64,000 bases of DNA. Source: Streptomyces sp. 2131.1 (GTDB taxonomy: Bacteria; Actinomycetota; Actinomycetes; Streptomycetales; Streptomycetaceae). The notes beneath the pieces are model-generated. The model made no database searches. It saw only the letters and a program-made list of their open reading frames with translations, and was not told where the DNA came from. Positions 40,238 through 48,769 of the stretch are shown here, piece by piece. Within the stretch, counting starts at the first letter, position 1, and each line of letters begins with the position of its first letter. A program made the translations under genes and the position numbers. The stretch covers positions 2,046,001 to 2,110,000 of the forward strand of contig NZ_FNSY01000001.1 of NCBI RefSeq assembly GCF_900105515.1, written 5' to 3'.

Positions 40238-40270
40238 GGAATATTCCGCAGCGAAACAAACCGATAGGAT
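40238..40270 (+). promoter_or_regulatory. pyk promoter region with palindrome
   Basis: TAGGAT at 40265-40270 ends 7 nt before the pyk ATG and no ribosome-binding site is present, as for a leaderless transcript. A perfect 10-bp palindrome GGAATATTCC lies at 40238-40247, at the -35 position. Confidence 0.45.
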
Positions 40271-40277
40271 CCGCCTC

Positions 40278-41708
40278 ATGCGCCGTTCCAAAATCGTCTG
40301 CACCCTCGGCCCCGCCGTCGACTCCCATGAGCAGCTCGTCGCTCTGATCGAGGCCGGCATGAGCGTGGCCCGTTTCAACTTCAGTCACGGCTCCCACGCG
40401 GAACACCAGGGTCGGTACGACCGGGTCCGCAAGGCCGCCGCCGAGACCGGGCGGGCGGTCGGCGTGCTCGCCGACCTCCAGGGCCCGAAGATCCGCCTGG
40501 CGAAGTTCGCCGAGGGCCCGGTCGAGCTGGTCCGCGGGGACGAGTTCGTCATCACCGCCGAGGACGTCCCCGGGGACAAGTCGATCTGCGGTACGACCTA
40601 CAAGGGCCTGCCCGGTGACGTCGCCAAGGGCGACCCGATCCTGATCAACGACGGCAACGTCGAGCTGAAGGTCGTCTCCGTCGACGGCCCCCGGGTCCAC
40701 ACCATCGTCATCGAGGGCGGGGTGATCTCCGACCACAAGGGGATCAACCTGCCGGGTGCCGCGGTCAACGTCCCGGCCCTGTCCGAGAAGGACGTCGAGG
40801 ACCTGCGCTTCGCCCTGCGGATGGGCTGCGACCTGGTCGCGCTCTCCTTCGTCCGCGACGCCGACGACATCAAGGACGTCCACAAGGTGATGGACGAGGA
40901 GGGCCGCCGGGTCCCCGTCATCGCCAAGGTGGAGAAGCCGCAGGCCGTCGAGCACATGGAGGGCATCGTCATGGCGTTCGACGGTGTGATGGTCGCCCGT
41001 GGCGACCTCGCCGTCGAATATCCGCTGGAGAAGGTCCCGATGGTGCAGAAGCGCCTGGTGGAGCTGTGCCGGCGCAACGCCAAGCCGGTGGTCGTGGCGA
41101 CCCAGATGATGGAGTCGATGATCACCAACTCCCGCCCGACCCGCGCCGAGGCGTCCGACGTCGCCAACGCGATCCTGGACGGCGCGGACGCGGTCATGCT
41201 CTCCGCGGAGTCCTCGGTCGGCGCGTACCCGATCGAGACCGTCAAGACCATGTCGAAGATCGTGGTCGCCGCCGAGGAGGAGCTGCTCTCCAAGGGCCTC
41301 CAGCCGCTGGTGCCGGGCAAGAAGCCCCGTACGCAGGGTGGTTCGGTGGCCCGCGCGGCCTGCGAGATCGCGGACTTCCTGGGCGGCGAGGCCCTGGTCG
41401 CCTTCACCAAGTCCGGTGACACCGCCCGTCGCCTGTCCCGCTACCGCGCGGCGCAGCCGATCCTGGCCTTCACCACGGACGAGTCCACCCGCAACCAGCT
41501 GGCGCTCAGCTGGGGCGTCGAGGCCCACGTGGTCCCGCACGTGGACACCACGGACGCGATGGTCGACCTGGTCGACTCGGAGCTGCTGAAGCTCGGCCGC
41601 TACAACGAGGGCGACACGATGGTCATCACGGCCGGCTCGCCCCCCGGCGTCCCCGGCACCACCAACATGGTCCGCGTCCACCACGTGGGCGGCCAGGCCA
41701 AGGGCTGA
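40278..41708 (+). CDS. pyk: Pyruvate kinase
   Basis: Pyk transfers phosphate from phosphoenolpyruvate to ADP. The 476-residue protein begins MRRSKIVCTLGPA and has FNFSHGSH, LQGPKIR, the catalytic-Lys segment VPVIAKVEKPQA, the metal-binding MVARGDLAVEYP, ATQMMESMI and the C-terminal allosteric domain (about 345-476). The length is usual. It follows ackA by 74 bp but has its own promoter-like element directly at the start codon. Confidence 0.96.
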   Translation: MRRSKIVCTLGPAVDSHEQLVALIEAGMSVARFNFSHGSHAEHQGRYDRVRKAAAETGRAVGVLADLQGPKIRLAKFAEGPVELVRGDEFVITAEDVPGDKSICGTTYKGLPGDVAKGDPILINDGNVELKVVSVDGPRVHTIVIEGGVISDHKGINLPGAAVNVPALSEKDVEDLRFALRMGCDLVALSFVRDADDIKDVHKVMDEEGRRVPVIAKVEKPQAVEHMEGIVMAFDGVMVARGDLAVEYPLEKVPMVQKRLVELCRRNAKPVVVATQMMESMITNSRPTRAEASDVANAILDGADAVMLSAESSVGAYPIETVKTMSKIVVAAEEELLSKGLQPLVPGKKPRTQGGSVARAACEIADFLGGEALVAFTKSGDTARRLSRYRAAQPILAFTTDESTRNQLALSWGVEAHVVPHVDTTDAMVDLVDSELLKLGRYNEGDTMVITAGSPPGVPGTTNMVRVHHVGGQAKG

Positions 41709-41712
41709 CGCC

Positions 41713-41760
41713 CACGGCGACGGCCCGGCACCCCCGTGGGGGTGCCGGGCCGTCGCCGTG
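41713..41760 (+). terminator. 23-bp-stem terminator between pyk and the convergent exported-protein gene
   Basis: The arms 41713-41735 and 41738-41760 are exact reverse complements (start CACGGCGACGGCCCGG). The hairpin begins 5 nt after the pyk stop and sits 14 nt from the stop of the converging gene, so it can work in both directions. Confidence 0.9.
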
Positions 41761-41773
41761 CCGGAGGGAGCCG

Positions 41774-43102
41774 TCAGGCGCCGTCCTTGGTGAAGTAGTT
41801 GTGCAGGCCGGGCACGGTCAGCGTGCCGCCGAACTGGCCTGCCTGGGTCACCTTCACCTTCGTGAAGAAGGCGAACGGGACGTTCAGCGGAGGCGGGGTC
41901 TCCGGGCTGAAGGTGATCGGGATGAGGCCGAAGAGGTTGCCCTTCAGCTCCTCCGTGTACATCGTCACCGTGCCGTTCCGGATGGTGGAGGTCGAGCCCT
42001 TGCTCGCCTGCACATGGCCGGTGGTCCCGGGCATCGGGCCGGTCGTCAGCTGGTGCAGGTCCTTGATGTCGATCGAGGACGCGGTGAACTTCAGCACCTT
42101 CTTGGTGGTGCCGTCGCCCTTCTGCACCTCGACGATGCCCTTGTAGTCGAGCCCGTTCAGGGTGAGCAGCGAGCTCTCCAGGATCCACGGGTCGCTGGGC
42201 AGCAGCGGGATGCCCTGCTCCGCCTTCGCGTTGGCCAGGGCCTCCGGGTCCGCGGTCGGACACGGGAACGGCTGCTTGGCGCCGTCCGGGATGTCCTCGT
42301 CCTTCTTGGCGTCGGTGCCCTTGACGTCCTCGTCGAGCTCCTCGACCGTCTGCCCCGCCTTGCCGGCCGCCTCGCGGATCGCCTCGGTGGTCTTGTCGGC
42401 GGTGTCCTTCGCCGCGCCGGTGGCCTTCTCGACGGACTTCGCGGCCGGCTTGTCCTCGGCCTCGTCCTTCGTGTCCGCGGTGGCGGACGGCTTCGGGCTC
42501 GCGGTGGTGGGCGTCGGGGACGGGCTCGCCGTCTCCTTGTCCGGGCCGTCGAAGAGGTCCTTGAGCGCGTCGCCGAGGCCCAGCGGGTCGAGCGGGTTCC
42601 TCGACTTGGTGGGCGACGGAGTGGCCGCGGGCTCGTCGGCCGGGGCGGCGTCGGTGCTCTCCTTCTTCGCGGTGTCGGTGCTCTTCGCGGTGTCGGAGGC
42701 CTCGCTGCCGGTGTCGGCCGCCGAGCCCGTGGCCGTGGGCTCCGGGGCCGCCTTGTCGGTCGTCCCCGGCGTCGGCTTCGCGCTCTCGCTCGTGGACGGC
42801 GACGGCGTCTTCGACGCGGAGGGCGTCGGGTCCGCCGACTCGCTCGGCTCGTCGGAGCGGGTCACACAGGGGCCGGGCGCGAAGGGGATGTCCGTCGAGT
42901 CGTCGGCCATCGCCAGCCTCGGGGTGAGCCCCATCCCGACGAAGACCGCCGTCGGCATCGCGGCGAGCGCGAACGCCTTCTTGCCCGACGGCATGTGGAG
43001 CTTCGTCAGCAGCGACTTCCTGGGGGCGGCGTGGCGGGGCCCTCTGCGTTCCTGGAGCCCGTTCTCGTCCGCGCGGTCGGCCTGCTTGTCGTCACCCCGC
43101 AC
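41774..43102 (-). CDS. Exported protein with Thr/Pro/Asp-rich stalk and DUF6230-like C-terminal domain
   Basis: I do not recognise a characterised function. The 442-residue protein has a charged N-terminal tail (1-40), one hydrophobic segment ending AMA-D (about 44-66) that could be a signal peptide or anchor, a low-complexity stalk rich in Ser, Thr, Pro, Asp and Lys (about 70-280) and a C-terminal domain (about 295-442). That domain shares EELKGN and TVPGLHNYFTKDG with the ELKGD and KLPGLHLSLSKG segments of the nearby DUF6230 protein, so the two are probably homologous there. The GTG start at 43102 overlaps the DUF6114 gene and has GGGAGG upstream. In related genomes such genes are sometimes labelled HypF-like, which nothing here supports. 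Confidence 0.75.
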   Translation of the reverse strand: MRGDDKQADRADENGLQERRGPRHAAPRKSLLTKLHMPSGKKAFALAAMPTAVFVGMGLTPRLAMADDSTDIPFAPGPCVTRSDEPSESADPTPSASKTPSPSTSESAKPTPGTTDKAAPEPTATGSAADTGSEASDTAKSTDTAKKESTDAAPADEPAATPSPTKSRNPLDPLGLGDALKDLFDGPDKETASPSPTPTTASPKPSATADTKDEAEDKPAAKSVEKATGAAKDTADKTTEAIREAAGKAGQTVEELDEDVKGTDAKKDEDIPDGAKQPFPCPTADPEALANAKAEQGIPLLPSDPWILESSLLTLNGLDYKGIVEVQKGDGTTKKVLKFTASSIDIKDLHQLTTGPMPGTTGHVQASKGSTSTIRNGTVTMYTEELKGNLFGLIPITFSPETPPPLNVPFAFFTKVKVTQAGQFGGTLTVPGLHNYFTKDGA

Positions 43103-43670
43103 GATGCCTCCCGCCCTCGGTCTCGCCGCTCATGTCGTACGCCTGCTGCTCGGGGATGCCCGCCCCGTGGAGCGCGCCCTCGGGAAGCTGCTCGTCCTTC
43201 GCGAACGAGACGGTCTCCGGGGCCTCCGTGGCGGGAACGGCCGCGACGGGCGCGGTCCCCTCCTCCGCCTGCGCCTCGCCCGGGGCCCACGACACGGAGA
43301 GCGCGCCGCCGAGCAGGGCGAAGATGAAGCCGATCAGGAAGCCGCCGATGTTGGCGACGGGTATGGAGATGAGGGCCAGCAGAATCGCCGCGACACCGGC
43401 GAACACGCGGACGATGCTGTGGAACCACATCGTCAGGCCCAGCGTGACGAGCAGGACGCCGATGATCAGCGAACCGGCCCCGGCCGTGGTGGACATCGCC
43501 AGCGTCACGTTGCCGAGGTGCATGTTCGCGTACGGGAAGTACATGATGGGCAAGCCGCCCAGCATGGTGAACAGTCCGGCCCAGAACGGCCGGTCACCCC
43601 GCCAGGTGCGGAAGCCTCGCCGGGCGACGGAGAGGTAGTGCTCGTTCTGCCCTTGGGATTCGGGGCTCAT
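43092..43670 (-). CDS. DUF6114 membrane protein
   Basis: The 192-residue protein has about four hydrophobic segments (roughly 29-49, 57-75, 79-97, 100-132) containing FWAGLFTMLGGLPIMYFPY, then a soluble acidic tail. It resembles the DUF6114 family, known mainly from Streptomyces and without an assigned function. It lies between two genes for exported proteins that share a domain, all on one strand, and overlaps the downstream gene by 11 bases. A role as their membrane partner is inferred from this arrangement. The ATG at 43670 has GGGAG about nine bases upstream. Confidence 0.8.
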   Translation of the reverse strand: MSPESQGQNEHYLSVARRGFRTWRGDRPFWAGLFTMLGGLPIMYFPYANMHLGNVTLAMSTTAGAGSLIIGVLLVTLGLTMWFHSIVRVFAGVAAILLALISIPVANIGGFLIGFIFALLGGALSVSWAPGEAQAEEGTAPVAAVPATEAPETVSFAKDEQLPEGALHGAGIPEQQAYDMSGETEGGRHRAG

Positions 43671-43718
43671 GGAAAACAGCTCCCTGGGAACCGGTACTGC
43701 TGTGAGAAAGAGAAGGGT

Positions 43719-43755
43719 GGGCGGCCGGGGACCCGTTGTGCGCCCCCGACCGCCC
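43719..43755 (-). terminator. Hairpin between the DUF6230 and DUF6114 genes
   Basis: GGGCGG and CGGGG (43719-43730) pair with CCCCG and CCGCCC (43744-43755) with a single mismatch. It lies 12 nt after the DUF6230 stop and may lower expression of the two downstream genes. Confidence 0.6.
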
Positions 43756-43766
43756 GGGCGAGTGCC

Positions 43767-44420
43767 CTAGTAGCACTCGTTGACGCCCTTGGACAGCGAA
43801 AGGTGCAGACCCGGCAGCTTGAACGTTCCTGCCGTGGTGGCCCACGCCTTCTGCTGCACGCCCGTCAGCGTGGCGGTCTCGGCCCGCTGGGAGAACCCGT
43901 TGGGGTTGACGTACTTGCCGGCGTTGGGCTGGACGCCCGGGTTCTTCAGATCGCCCGTGCGCACACCGATGTCGATGTTGCCGAACTCGGCGTCACCCTT
44001 GAGCTCCGAGACATCGAGGTAGAGCCCGGTGGCGTCGACCTTCTTGTCGGTGTCCTTCGGGTCACCGGCGGTCAGCCGCAGCGTCACGCTGCCCAGCCCG
44101 AAGGGCAGGTTGGGGGTGACGACCGACTGGCACATCTTGGTGATGGTGGCGTGACTGAACCCCGAGACGGCAACGGCGTGCGCCTTGCCCTCCTTCGTGG
44201 GGTCGGCGCCGTCCTCGGTCGCGATGCTGCCGTACTGGACGAAGTTCTCGCCCTTCAGTTCGGCGGCCGTGACCTTGAACTCCTGGCCCGACACGCTGAA
44301 GGACGCGGCGAGCGCGCCCTGGGCCAGACCGACGCCGACGGCGGCGGTGGCTATGACGCTCGGCACCATGACGACAGCGAAACGCTTCCATCTCGTGCCA
44401 CCGCGAACCTGGGAACTCAT
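43767..44420 (-). CDS. DUF6230 exported protein
   Basis: The 217-residue protein has a basic N-terminus and a hydrophobic segment ending in ALAAS (about 14-40), consistent with Sec export. The mature part is a compact domain with paired motifs ELKG (139-142) and LPGLH (202-206), ending in NECY. Members of this family are often auto-labelled cholesterol esterase, but no serine-hydrolase GxSxG triad is visible. The ATG at 44420 has a very strong GAAGGAGG site, suggesting high expression. The function is unknown; see the linked DUF6114 and stalked paralogue genes. Confidence 0.8.
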   Translation of the reverse strand: MSSQVRGGTRWKRFAVVMVPSVIATAAVGVGLAQGALAASFSVSGQEFKVTAAELKGENFVQYGSIATEDGADPTKEGKAHAVAVSGFSHATITKMCQSVVTPNLPFGLGSVTLRLTAGDPKDTDKKVDATGLYLDVSELKGDAEFGNIDIGVRTGDLKNPGVQPNAGKYVNPNGFSQRAETATLTGVQQKAWATTAGTFKLPGLHLSLSKGVNECY

Positions 44421-44772
44421 ATTTTTCCTCCTTCTCGGACGTACATCTCCGGTCCGGCATCCTGCCCGACCTGGGATGGGAGAAGTGCTACGTCCTCGGA
44501 AAGGAGAGCGCCCGGATACGAAGGCGTGTACCGCGTCCGCATCACCGGCGATCACCCCCGAGCGACAACCACTGGTCACGCGTGTGCGTAACCCGATCGG
44601 ACAGGCCCTGCCGGCCGGCAGGAACCCCCCTGTCCGGAGCCGGCGCCACTGCCGCCGGCCCGCCCGGTGGGGACCCAATGGAGCCGCCGCTCCCGACTGG
44701 CAACCGGGCTGGCGTTATTGGACCGAGCGTGGCCGATCGTGGTCCATTCCCGGCCGGGACACAAGGGGGTTC

Positions 44773-44788
44773 GTTACTCGCTGGTAAC
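44773..44788. promoter_or_regulatory. Inverted repeat GTTAC-N6-GTAAC
   Basis: It lies 353 bp upstream of the DUF6230 start, in a 560-bp gene-free stretch (44421-44978). A related dyad, TTACT-GCG-AGTAA, follows at 44904-44916, and TGGACC/GGTCCA arms lie at 44719-44724 and 44741-44746. No ORF in this stretch has coding support. Confidence 0.4.
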
Positions 44789-44978
44789 GCCCTCATAACC
44801 GGGCCACGACCTGCTGACACCGAGCGGCCACACAGGGTTGCGCCGGGATGGAGGACGAAAAGGAGGAAGCGGGAGCGAAACGGGACAGACCCCGAAGATC
44901 GATTTACTGCGAGTAACAGGCCGTGCTTTTATCAAGATTTGGTAAAGCAGGGCCCACTCTTATCGCCTGATCGCGAAA

Positions 44979-45011
44979 ACGGCCGCGGCGCCCGGAGGCC
45001 GCCGCGGCCGT
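44979..45011 (-). terminator. Terminator of the YbbN-type thioredoxin gene
   Basis: ACGGCCGCGGCG (44979-44990) pairs perfectly with 45000-45011. On the minus strand the stem is followed by a short T run (GTTTTCG), a classical intrinsic terminator 38 nt after the stop codon. Confidence 0.8.
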
Positions 45012-45048
45012 GTTGTCAGTTCGGCACAATCGCGCCGGACCAATCGGA

Positions 45049-46017
45049 TCAGAACAGGACGCGCGCCAGCGCGGTGCGCGCGGCACCCACCCTCGGGTCC
45101 TCCGGGCCGATCACCTCGAAGAGGTCGAGCAGCCGCAGCCGCACCCGGTCGCGGTCCTCGCCGAACGTACGGCGGACGGTGTCCACGAGCCGGCCGAAGG
45201 CGTCCTCCACATGGCCGCCGACGAGGTCGAGGTCGGCCGCCGCCAGCTGCGCGTCCACGTCGGCCGGCTTCTCGGCGGCCTCCTGGCGCACCTTCTGCGG
45301 GTCCGTCTCCTGCACCCGGGCCAGCAGTTCCGCCTGGGCGAGGCCGAGCCTGGCCTCCGTGTTGGCCGGGTCGTCGGACAGGACGTTCTTGTACGCCTGC
45401 ACGGCACCCGGGAAGTCGTTGGCGTCCAGTGCCTGCGCGGCCGCCTCCAGGAGGGAGTCGTAGGGGCCCGGCGGCACCGGGGCCTGGGCCGGCTCGCCCG
45501 CCGCCGACGGGTCGACCGCGATACCGGTGAGGCCGAAGCGCTCCTCGCCGACCTGGATCAGCTGGTCCAGGGTCTGGCGGATCTGGGCCTCGGGGGCCGC
45601 GCCCTGGAAGAGCGGCAGCGCCTGTCCGGCGACGACGGCGAAGACCGCCGGGATGCCCTGGATGCCGAACTGCTGCATCAGCATCTGGTTGGCGTCGACG
45701 TCGACCTTGGCCAGCAGGAAGCGGCCGTTGTACTCGTGGGCCAGGCGCTCCAGGAGCGGGCCCAGCTGCTTGCACGGCTCGCACCACTCGGCCCAGAAGT
45801 CGATGACGACGGGCACTTCGGCGGAGCGCTGGAGGACGTCGTTCTCGAAGCCCGCCTCGTCGACGTCGATCACGAGGGAGGACGCGGGTACGGCCGCGGG
45901 GCCGCCCTGGCGCGCGGCCTCGGCGCGGGTCTGCTCCGCCTTCGCCTTGGCCTCTCCGGCCGCCTTCACCGCGGCGAGGTCGACGACGCCGCTCATGGAC
46001 ATGTTTCTGGGCTGCAT
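45049..46017 (-). CDS. YbbN/CnoX-type thioredoxin-TPR protein
   Basis: The 322-residue protein has a charged N-terminal helix (1-45), a thioredoxin domain (about 48-155) with active site WCEPC (Cys79, Cys82) and cis-Pro in GIPAVFAV, and a C-terminal tetratricopeptide region (about 185-322). This architecture is that of YbbN/CnoX, which acts as a chaperone holdase and redox partner of GroEL and DnaK. I chose the ATG at 46017, with GGAGG about nine bases upstream. It is divergent from a TetR-family gene, and the shared region contains a perfect operator. Confidence 0.9.
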   Translation of the reverse strand: MQPRNMSMSGVVDLAAVKAAGEAKAKAEQTRAEAARQGGPAAVPASSLVIDVDEAGFENDVLQRSAEVPVVIDFWAEWCEPCKQLGPLLERLAHEYNGRFLLAKVDVDANQMLMQQFGIQGIPAVFAVVAGQALPLFQGAAPEAQIRQTLDQLIQVGEERFGLTGIAVDPSAAGEPAQAPVPPGPYDSLLEAAAQALDANDFPGAVQAYKNVLSDDPANTEARLGLAQAELLARVQETDPQKVRQEAAEKPADVDAQLAAADLDLVGGHVEDAFGRLVDTVRRTFGEDRDRVRLRLLDLFEVIGPEDPRVGAARTALARVLF

Positions 46018-46217
46018 GCGTACATCCTCCCCCCTCGGTGCGCTGTTCCGGAAAGCGATACGTGAACCGCGCCCGTCCGAGCCCCTCGCCGGTGTGCGAG
46101 ACGGACGGACAGACACGGTTCCGGGGCCCCTGAAAGACCCGGTTCGGCGCCCGGTCCCCACCCGGCGCCTGTGGCTGTCGTTCGTTCGTGGCGCTCACGC
46201 CGGCCGGGGCCGACGCC

Positions 46218-46240
46218 TTACGCTACGACCCGTAGCGTAA
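46218..46240. promoter_or_regulatory. Perfect TetR-type operator
   Basis: TTACGCTACG and CGTAGCGTAA are exact inverted repeats around ACC, 96 bp upstream of the TetR-family start. A partial copy of the half-site, GCTACGACCC, recurs at 46244-46253. Location and form fit the autoregulatory site of the adjacent repressor. Confidence 0.7.
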
Positions 46241-46323
46241 CTGGCTACGACCCCTCGTGCACAAGAGTGTTCGGTGATCTGTCTCACGGCTTCGGAGGCC
46301 GGTCGGATTTACCTACTGGCGGG

Positions 46324-46329
46324 TATGGT
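46324..46329 (+). promoter_or_regulatory. -10 hexamer at the tetR start (leaderless)
   Basis: TATGGT ends 6 nt before the ATG at 46336; there is no ribosome-binding site. Confidence 0.4.
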
Positions 46330-46335
46330 CGCCGC

Positions 46336-46965
46336 ATGCTCAGCCGTAGCCACCCCAAACCCACACGATCGGGACGCCCTCGCAGCGCCCAGGCCGACGA
46401 GGCGATCCTGGAGGCGACCAGAGCGTCGCTCGTGGAACTCGGCTGGTCGAAGCTGACGATGGGTGACGTGGCGACGCGGGCCGGGGTCGCCAAGACGACC
46501 CTCTACCGGCGCTGGGCGGGCAAGAACGAGCTGGTCGTGGACGCGGTCGCGGTGCTCTTCGACGAGCTGGAGCTGCCGGACCTGGGCAGCCTGGCCGCCG
46601 ATGTGGAGGCGGTGGTGCTGCAGTTCGCCGCGCTGCTCGACCGGCCGGAGACCCGGACCGCGCTGATGGCGGTGGTCGCGGAGTCGACGCGGGACGAGGC
46701 GCTGCGGGCCCGTATCCGCGACTCGATCGTCAACCGGCAGAAGCGGCTCGTGCTCCAGGGGCGGCGGCGGGCGCAGGAGCGCGGCGAGCTGCCCGTCGAG
46801 CCGGACGAGGCCACGGCGGACCTGACGGCGGACCTGATCTTCGATGTGATCGCCGGCGCGGTGGTGCACCGGACGCTGGTGAGCGCCGAGCCCGTCGATG
46901 CCGACTGGGCCCGGCGCTTCACGCTGCTGCTGCTGGCGGGTCTGGGCGCGGCCGCCGCGGGCTAG
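46336..46965 (+). CDS. TetR-family repressor
   Basis: The 209-residue protein has an N-terminal TetR helix-turn-helix (LTMGDVATRAGVAKTTLYRRWAGKNELV, about residues 40-68) and a helical effector domain matching the TetR_C group (RPETRTALMAVVAE and RRAQERGELP). It is divergent from the YbbN gene and convergent with icmA, with only 25 bp between the stops. It probably represses itself through the dyad at 46218-46240; the ligand and other targets are unknown. Confidence 0.93.
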   Translation: MLSRSHPKPTRSGRPRSAQADEAILEATRASLVELGWSKLTMGDVATRAGVAKTTLYRRWAGKNELVVDAVAVLFDELELPDLGSLAADVEAVVLQFAALLDRPETRTALMAVVAESTRDEALRARIRDSIVNRQKRLVLQGRRRAQERGELPVEPDEATADLTADLIFDVIAGAVVHRTLVSAEPVDADWARRFTLLLLAGLGAAAAG

Positions 46966-46990
46966 CGGCGACCGCGCGGCCGTACGTACG

Positions 46991-48691
46991 TCAGAAGCCC
47001 GCCGGCTCCGTGTAGACGCCCCACTCGTCGCGCAGGACGCCGCAGATCTCGCCGAGGGTCGCCTCCGCGCGGACCGCGTCGAGCATGGGCGCGATCATGT
47101 TGGAGCCGTCGCGGGCGGCGGCCAGCATGGCGTCCAGGGCGCCCTTGACCCGGGCGTCGTCGCGGCCCTCCTTGCGGCCGGCGAGGACGCGGACCTGCTC
47201 GCGCTCGACCTCGTGGCTGACGCGCAGGATCTCCAGGTCGCCGGTGACCGAGCCGTGCGCGACGTTGACGCCGACGACCCGCTTGTCGCCCTTCTCCAGG
47301 GACTGCTGGTAGCGGAAGGCGGACTCCGCGATCTCGCCGGTGAACCAGCCGTCCTCGATGCCGCGCAGGATGCCGGAGGTGATCGGGCCGACCGGGTGCT
47401 GCCCGTCGGGGTGGGCGCGGGTGCCGCGCTCCTTGATCTGCTCGAAGATCTTCTCGGCGTCGGCCTCGATGCGGTCGGTGAGCTGCTCCACGTACCAGGA
47501 ACCGCCCAGCGGGTCGGCCACGTTGGCGACGCCGGTCTCCTCCATCAGCACCTGCTGGGTGCGCAGCGCGATCTCGGCGGCCTGCTCGGAGGGGAGCGCC
47601 AGGGTCTCGTCGAGGGCGTTGGTGTGCAGCGAGTTGGTACCGCCGAGGACGGCGGACAGGGCCTCGACGGCGGTGCGTACGACGTTGTTGTACGGCTGCT
47701 GCGCGGTGAGCGAGACACCGGCGGTCTGGGTGTGGAAGCGCAGCCACTGGGCCTTGTCGGTCTTCGCGCCGTACGTCTCCTTCATCCAGCGCGCCCAGAT
47801 CCGGCGGGCGGCGCGGAACTTGGCGATCTCCTCGAAGAAGTCGAGGTGCGCGTCGAAGAAGAAGGACAGGCCGGGCGCGAAGGTGTCGACGTCGAGCCCG
47901 CGCGAGAGGCCGAGCTCCACGTAACCGAAGCCGTCGGCGAGGGTGTACGCCAGCTCCTGCGCGGCCGTCGCCCCGGCCTCGCGGATGTGGTAGCCGGAGA
48001 CGGAGAGCGGCTTGTACGCGGGGATGGAGCTCGCGCAGTGCTCCATCAGGTCGCCGATGAGGCGCAGATGGGGCTCGGGCTGGAAGAGCCACTCCTTCTG
48101 CGCGATGTACTCCTTGAAGATGTCCGTCTGGAGCGTGCCGTTGAGGACGGCCGGGTCGACGCCCTGGCGTTCGGCGGCGACCAGGTACATGCAGAAGACC
48201 GGGACGGCCGGACCGCTGATCGTCATCGACGTCGTGACGTCGCCGAGCGGGATGTCCTTGAACAGGACCTCCATGTCGGCGGCGGAGTCGATGGCGACGC
48301 CGCAGTGGCCGACCTCGCCGAGCGCGCGCGGGTCGTCGGAGTCGCGGCCCATGAGCGTCGGCATGTCGAAGGCCACGCTCAGCCCGCCGCCGCCGGCGGC
48401 CAGGATCATCTTGTAGCGCTCGTTGGTCTGCTCGGCGTTGCCGAAGCCGGCGAACTGGCGGATGGTCCAGGTGCGGCCCCGGTAGCCGGTCGGGTGGAGT
48501 CCCCGGGTGAAGGGGTACTCGCCGGGCCAGCCGATCCGCTCGAAGCCCTCGTACGCGTCCCCGGGGCGGGGGCCGTACACGGGCTCGACCGGATCGCCGG
48601 AGAGCGTGGTGAAGTCCGCGTCACGCTTGCGGGCCTTGTCGTAACGGGCCTGCCAGCGGCGGCGGCCTTCCTCGATCGCGTCAGCGTCCAT
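46991..48691 (-). CDS. icmA: Isobutyryl-CoA mutase large subunit IcmA
   Basis: IcmA with the small B12-binding subunit IcmB interconverts isobutyryl-CoA and n-butyryl-CoA, linking valine breakdown to polyketide precursors. The 566-residue length equals that of characterised IcmA. The substrate-selecting residues are those of isobutyryl- rather than methylmalonyl-CoA mutase: Phe80 in TIRQFAGFG and Gln198 in EYIAQKEW. There is no C-terminal B12 domain, so IcmB must act in trans; no icmB is in the window. The ATG at 48691 is preceded at 8 bp by a 24-bp perfect palindrome. Confidence 0.96.
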   Translation of the reverse strand: MDADAIEEGRRRWQARYDKARKRDADFTTLSGDPVEPVYGPRPGDAYEGFERIGWPGEYPFTRGLHPTGYRGRTWTIRQFAGFGNAEQTNERYKMILAAGGGGLSVAFDMPTLMGRDSDDPRALGEVGHCGVAIDSAADMEVLFKDIPLGDVTTSMTISGPAVPVFCMYLVAAERQGVDPAVLNGTLQTDIFKEYIAQKEWLFQPEPHLRLIGDLMEHCASSIPAYKPLSVSGYHIREAGATAAQELAYTLADGFGYVELGLSRGLDVDTFAPGLSFFFDAHLDFFEEIAKFRAARRIWARWMKETYGAKTDKAQWLRFHTQTAGVSLTAQQPYNNVVRTAVEALSAVLGGTNSLHTNALDETLALPSEQAAEIALRTQQVLMEETGVANVADPLGGSWYVEQLTDRIEADAEKIFEQIKERGTRAHPDGQHPVGPITSGILRGIEDGWFTGEIAESAFRYQQSLEKGDKRVVGVNVAHGSVTGDLEILRVSHEVEREQVRVLAGRKEGRDDARVKGALDAMLAAARDGSNMIAPMLDAVRAEATLGEICGVLRDEWGVYTEPAGF

Positions 48692-48698
48692 GCCACCA

Positions 48699-48722
48699 AT
48701 TTACTAGGACGTCCTAGTAAAT
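48699..48722. promoter_or_regulatory. 24-bp perfect palindrome in front of icmA
   Basis: The dyad spans 48699-48722 with core ACTAGGACGTCCTAGT flanked by further A/T pairs, all 12 pairs matching. It ends 7 bp from the icmA start, where a bound protein would block transcription or translation start. It is A+T-rich at the edges, unlike its surroundings. This is probably the operator of an acyl-CoA-responsive repressor, but the regulator is not identified. Confidence 0.75.
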
Positions 48723-48732
48723 GTCGATGACA

Positions 48733-48761
48733 AACCGCCCGGCGCTTCGCGCGGGGCGGTT
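48733..48761 (-). terminator. Terminator of the DUF3817 gene upstream of icmA
   Basis: AACCGCCC (48733-48740) pairs with GGGCGGTT (48754-48761), with an inner GCGC/GCGC stem. On the minus strand it is followed by TTTGTC. Confidence 0.7.
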
Positions 48762-48769
48762 CGGTGAGG

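Noticed and set aside
43767..44420. Cholesterol esterase label for the DUF6230 protein
   Set aside because: No GxSxG or catalytic triad is visible; the label appears to be a propagated annotation.
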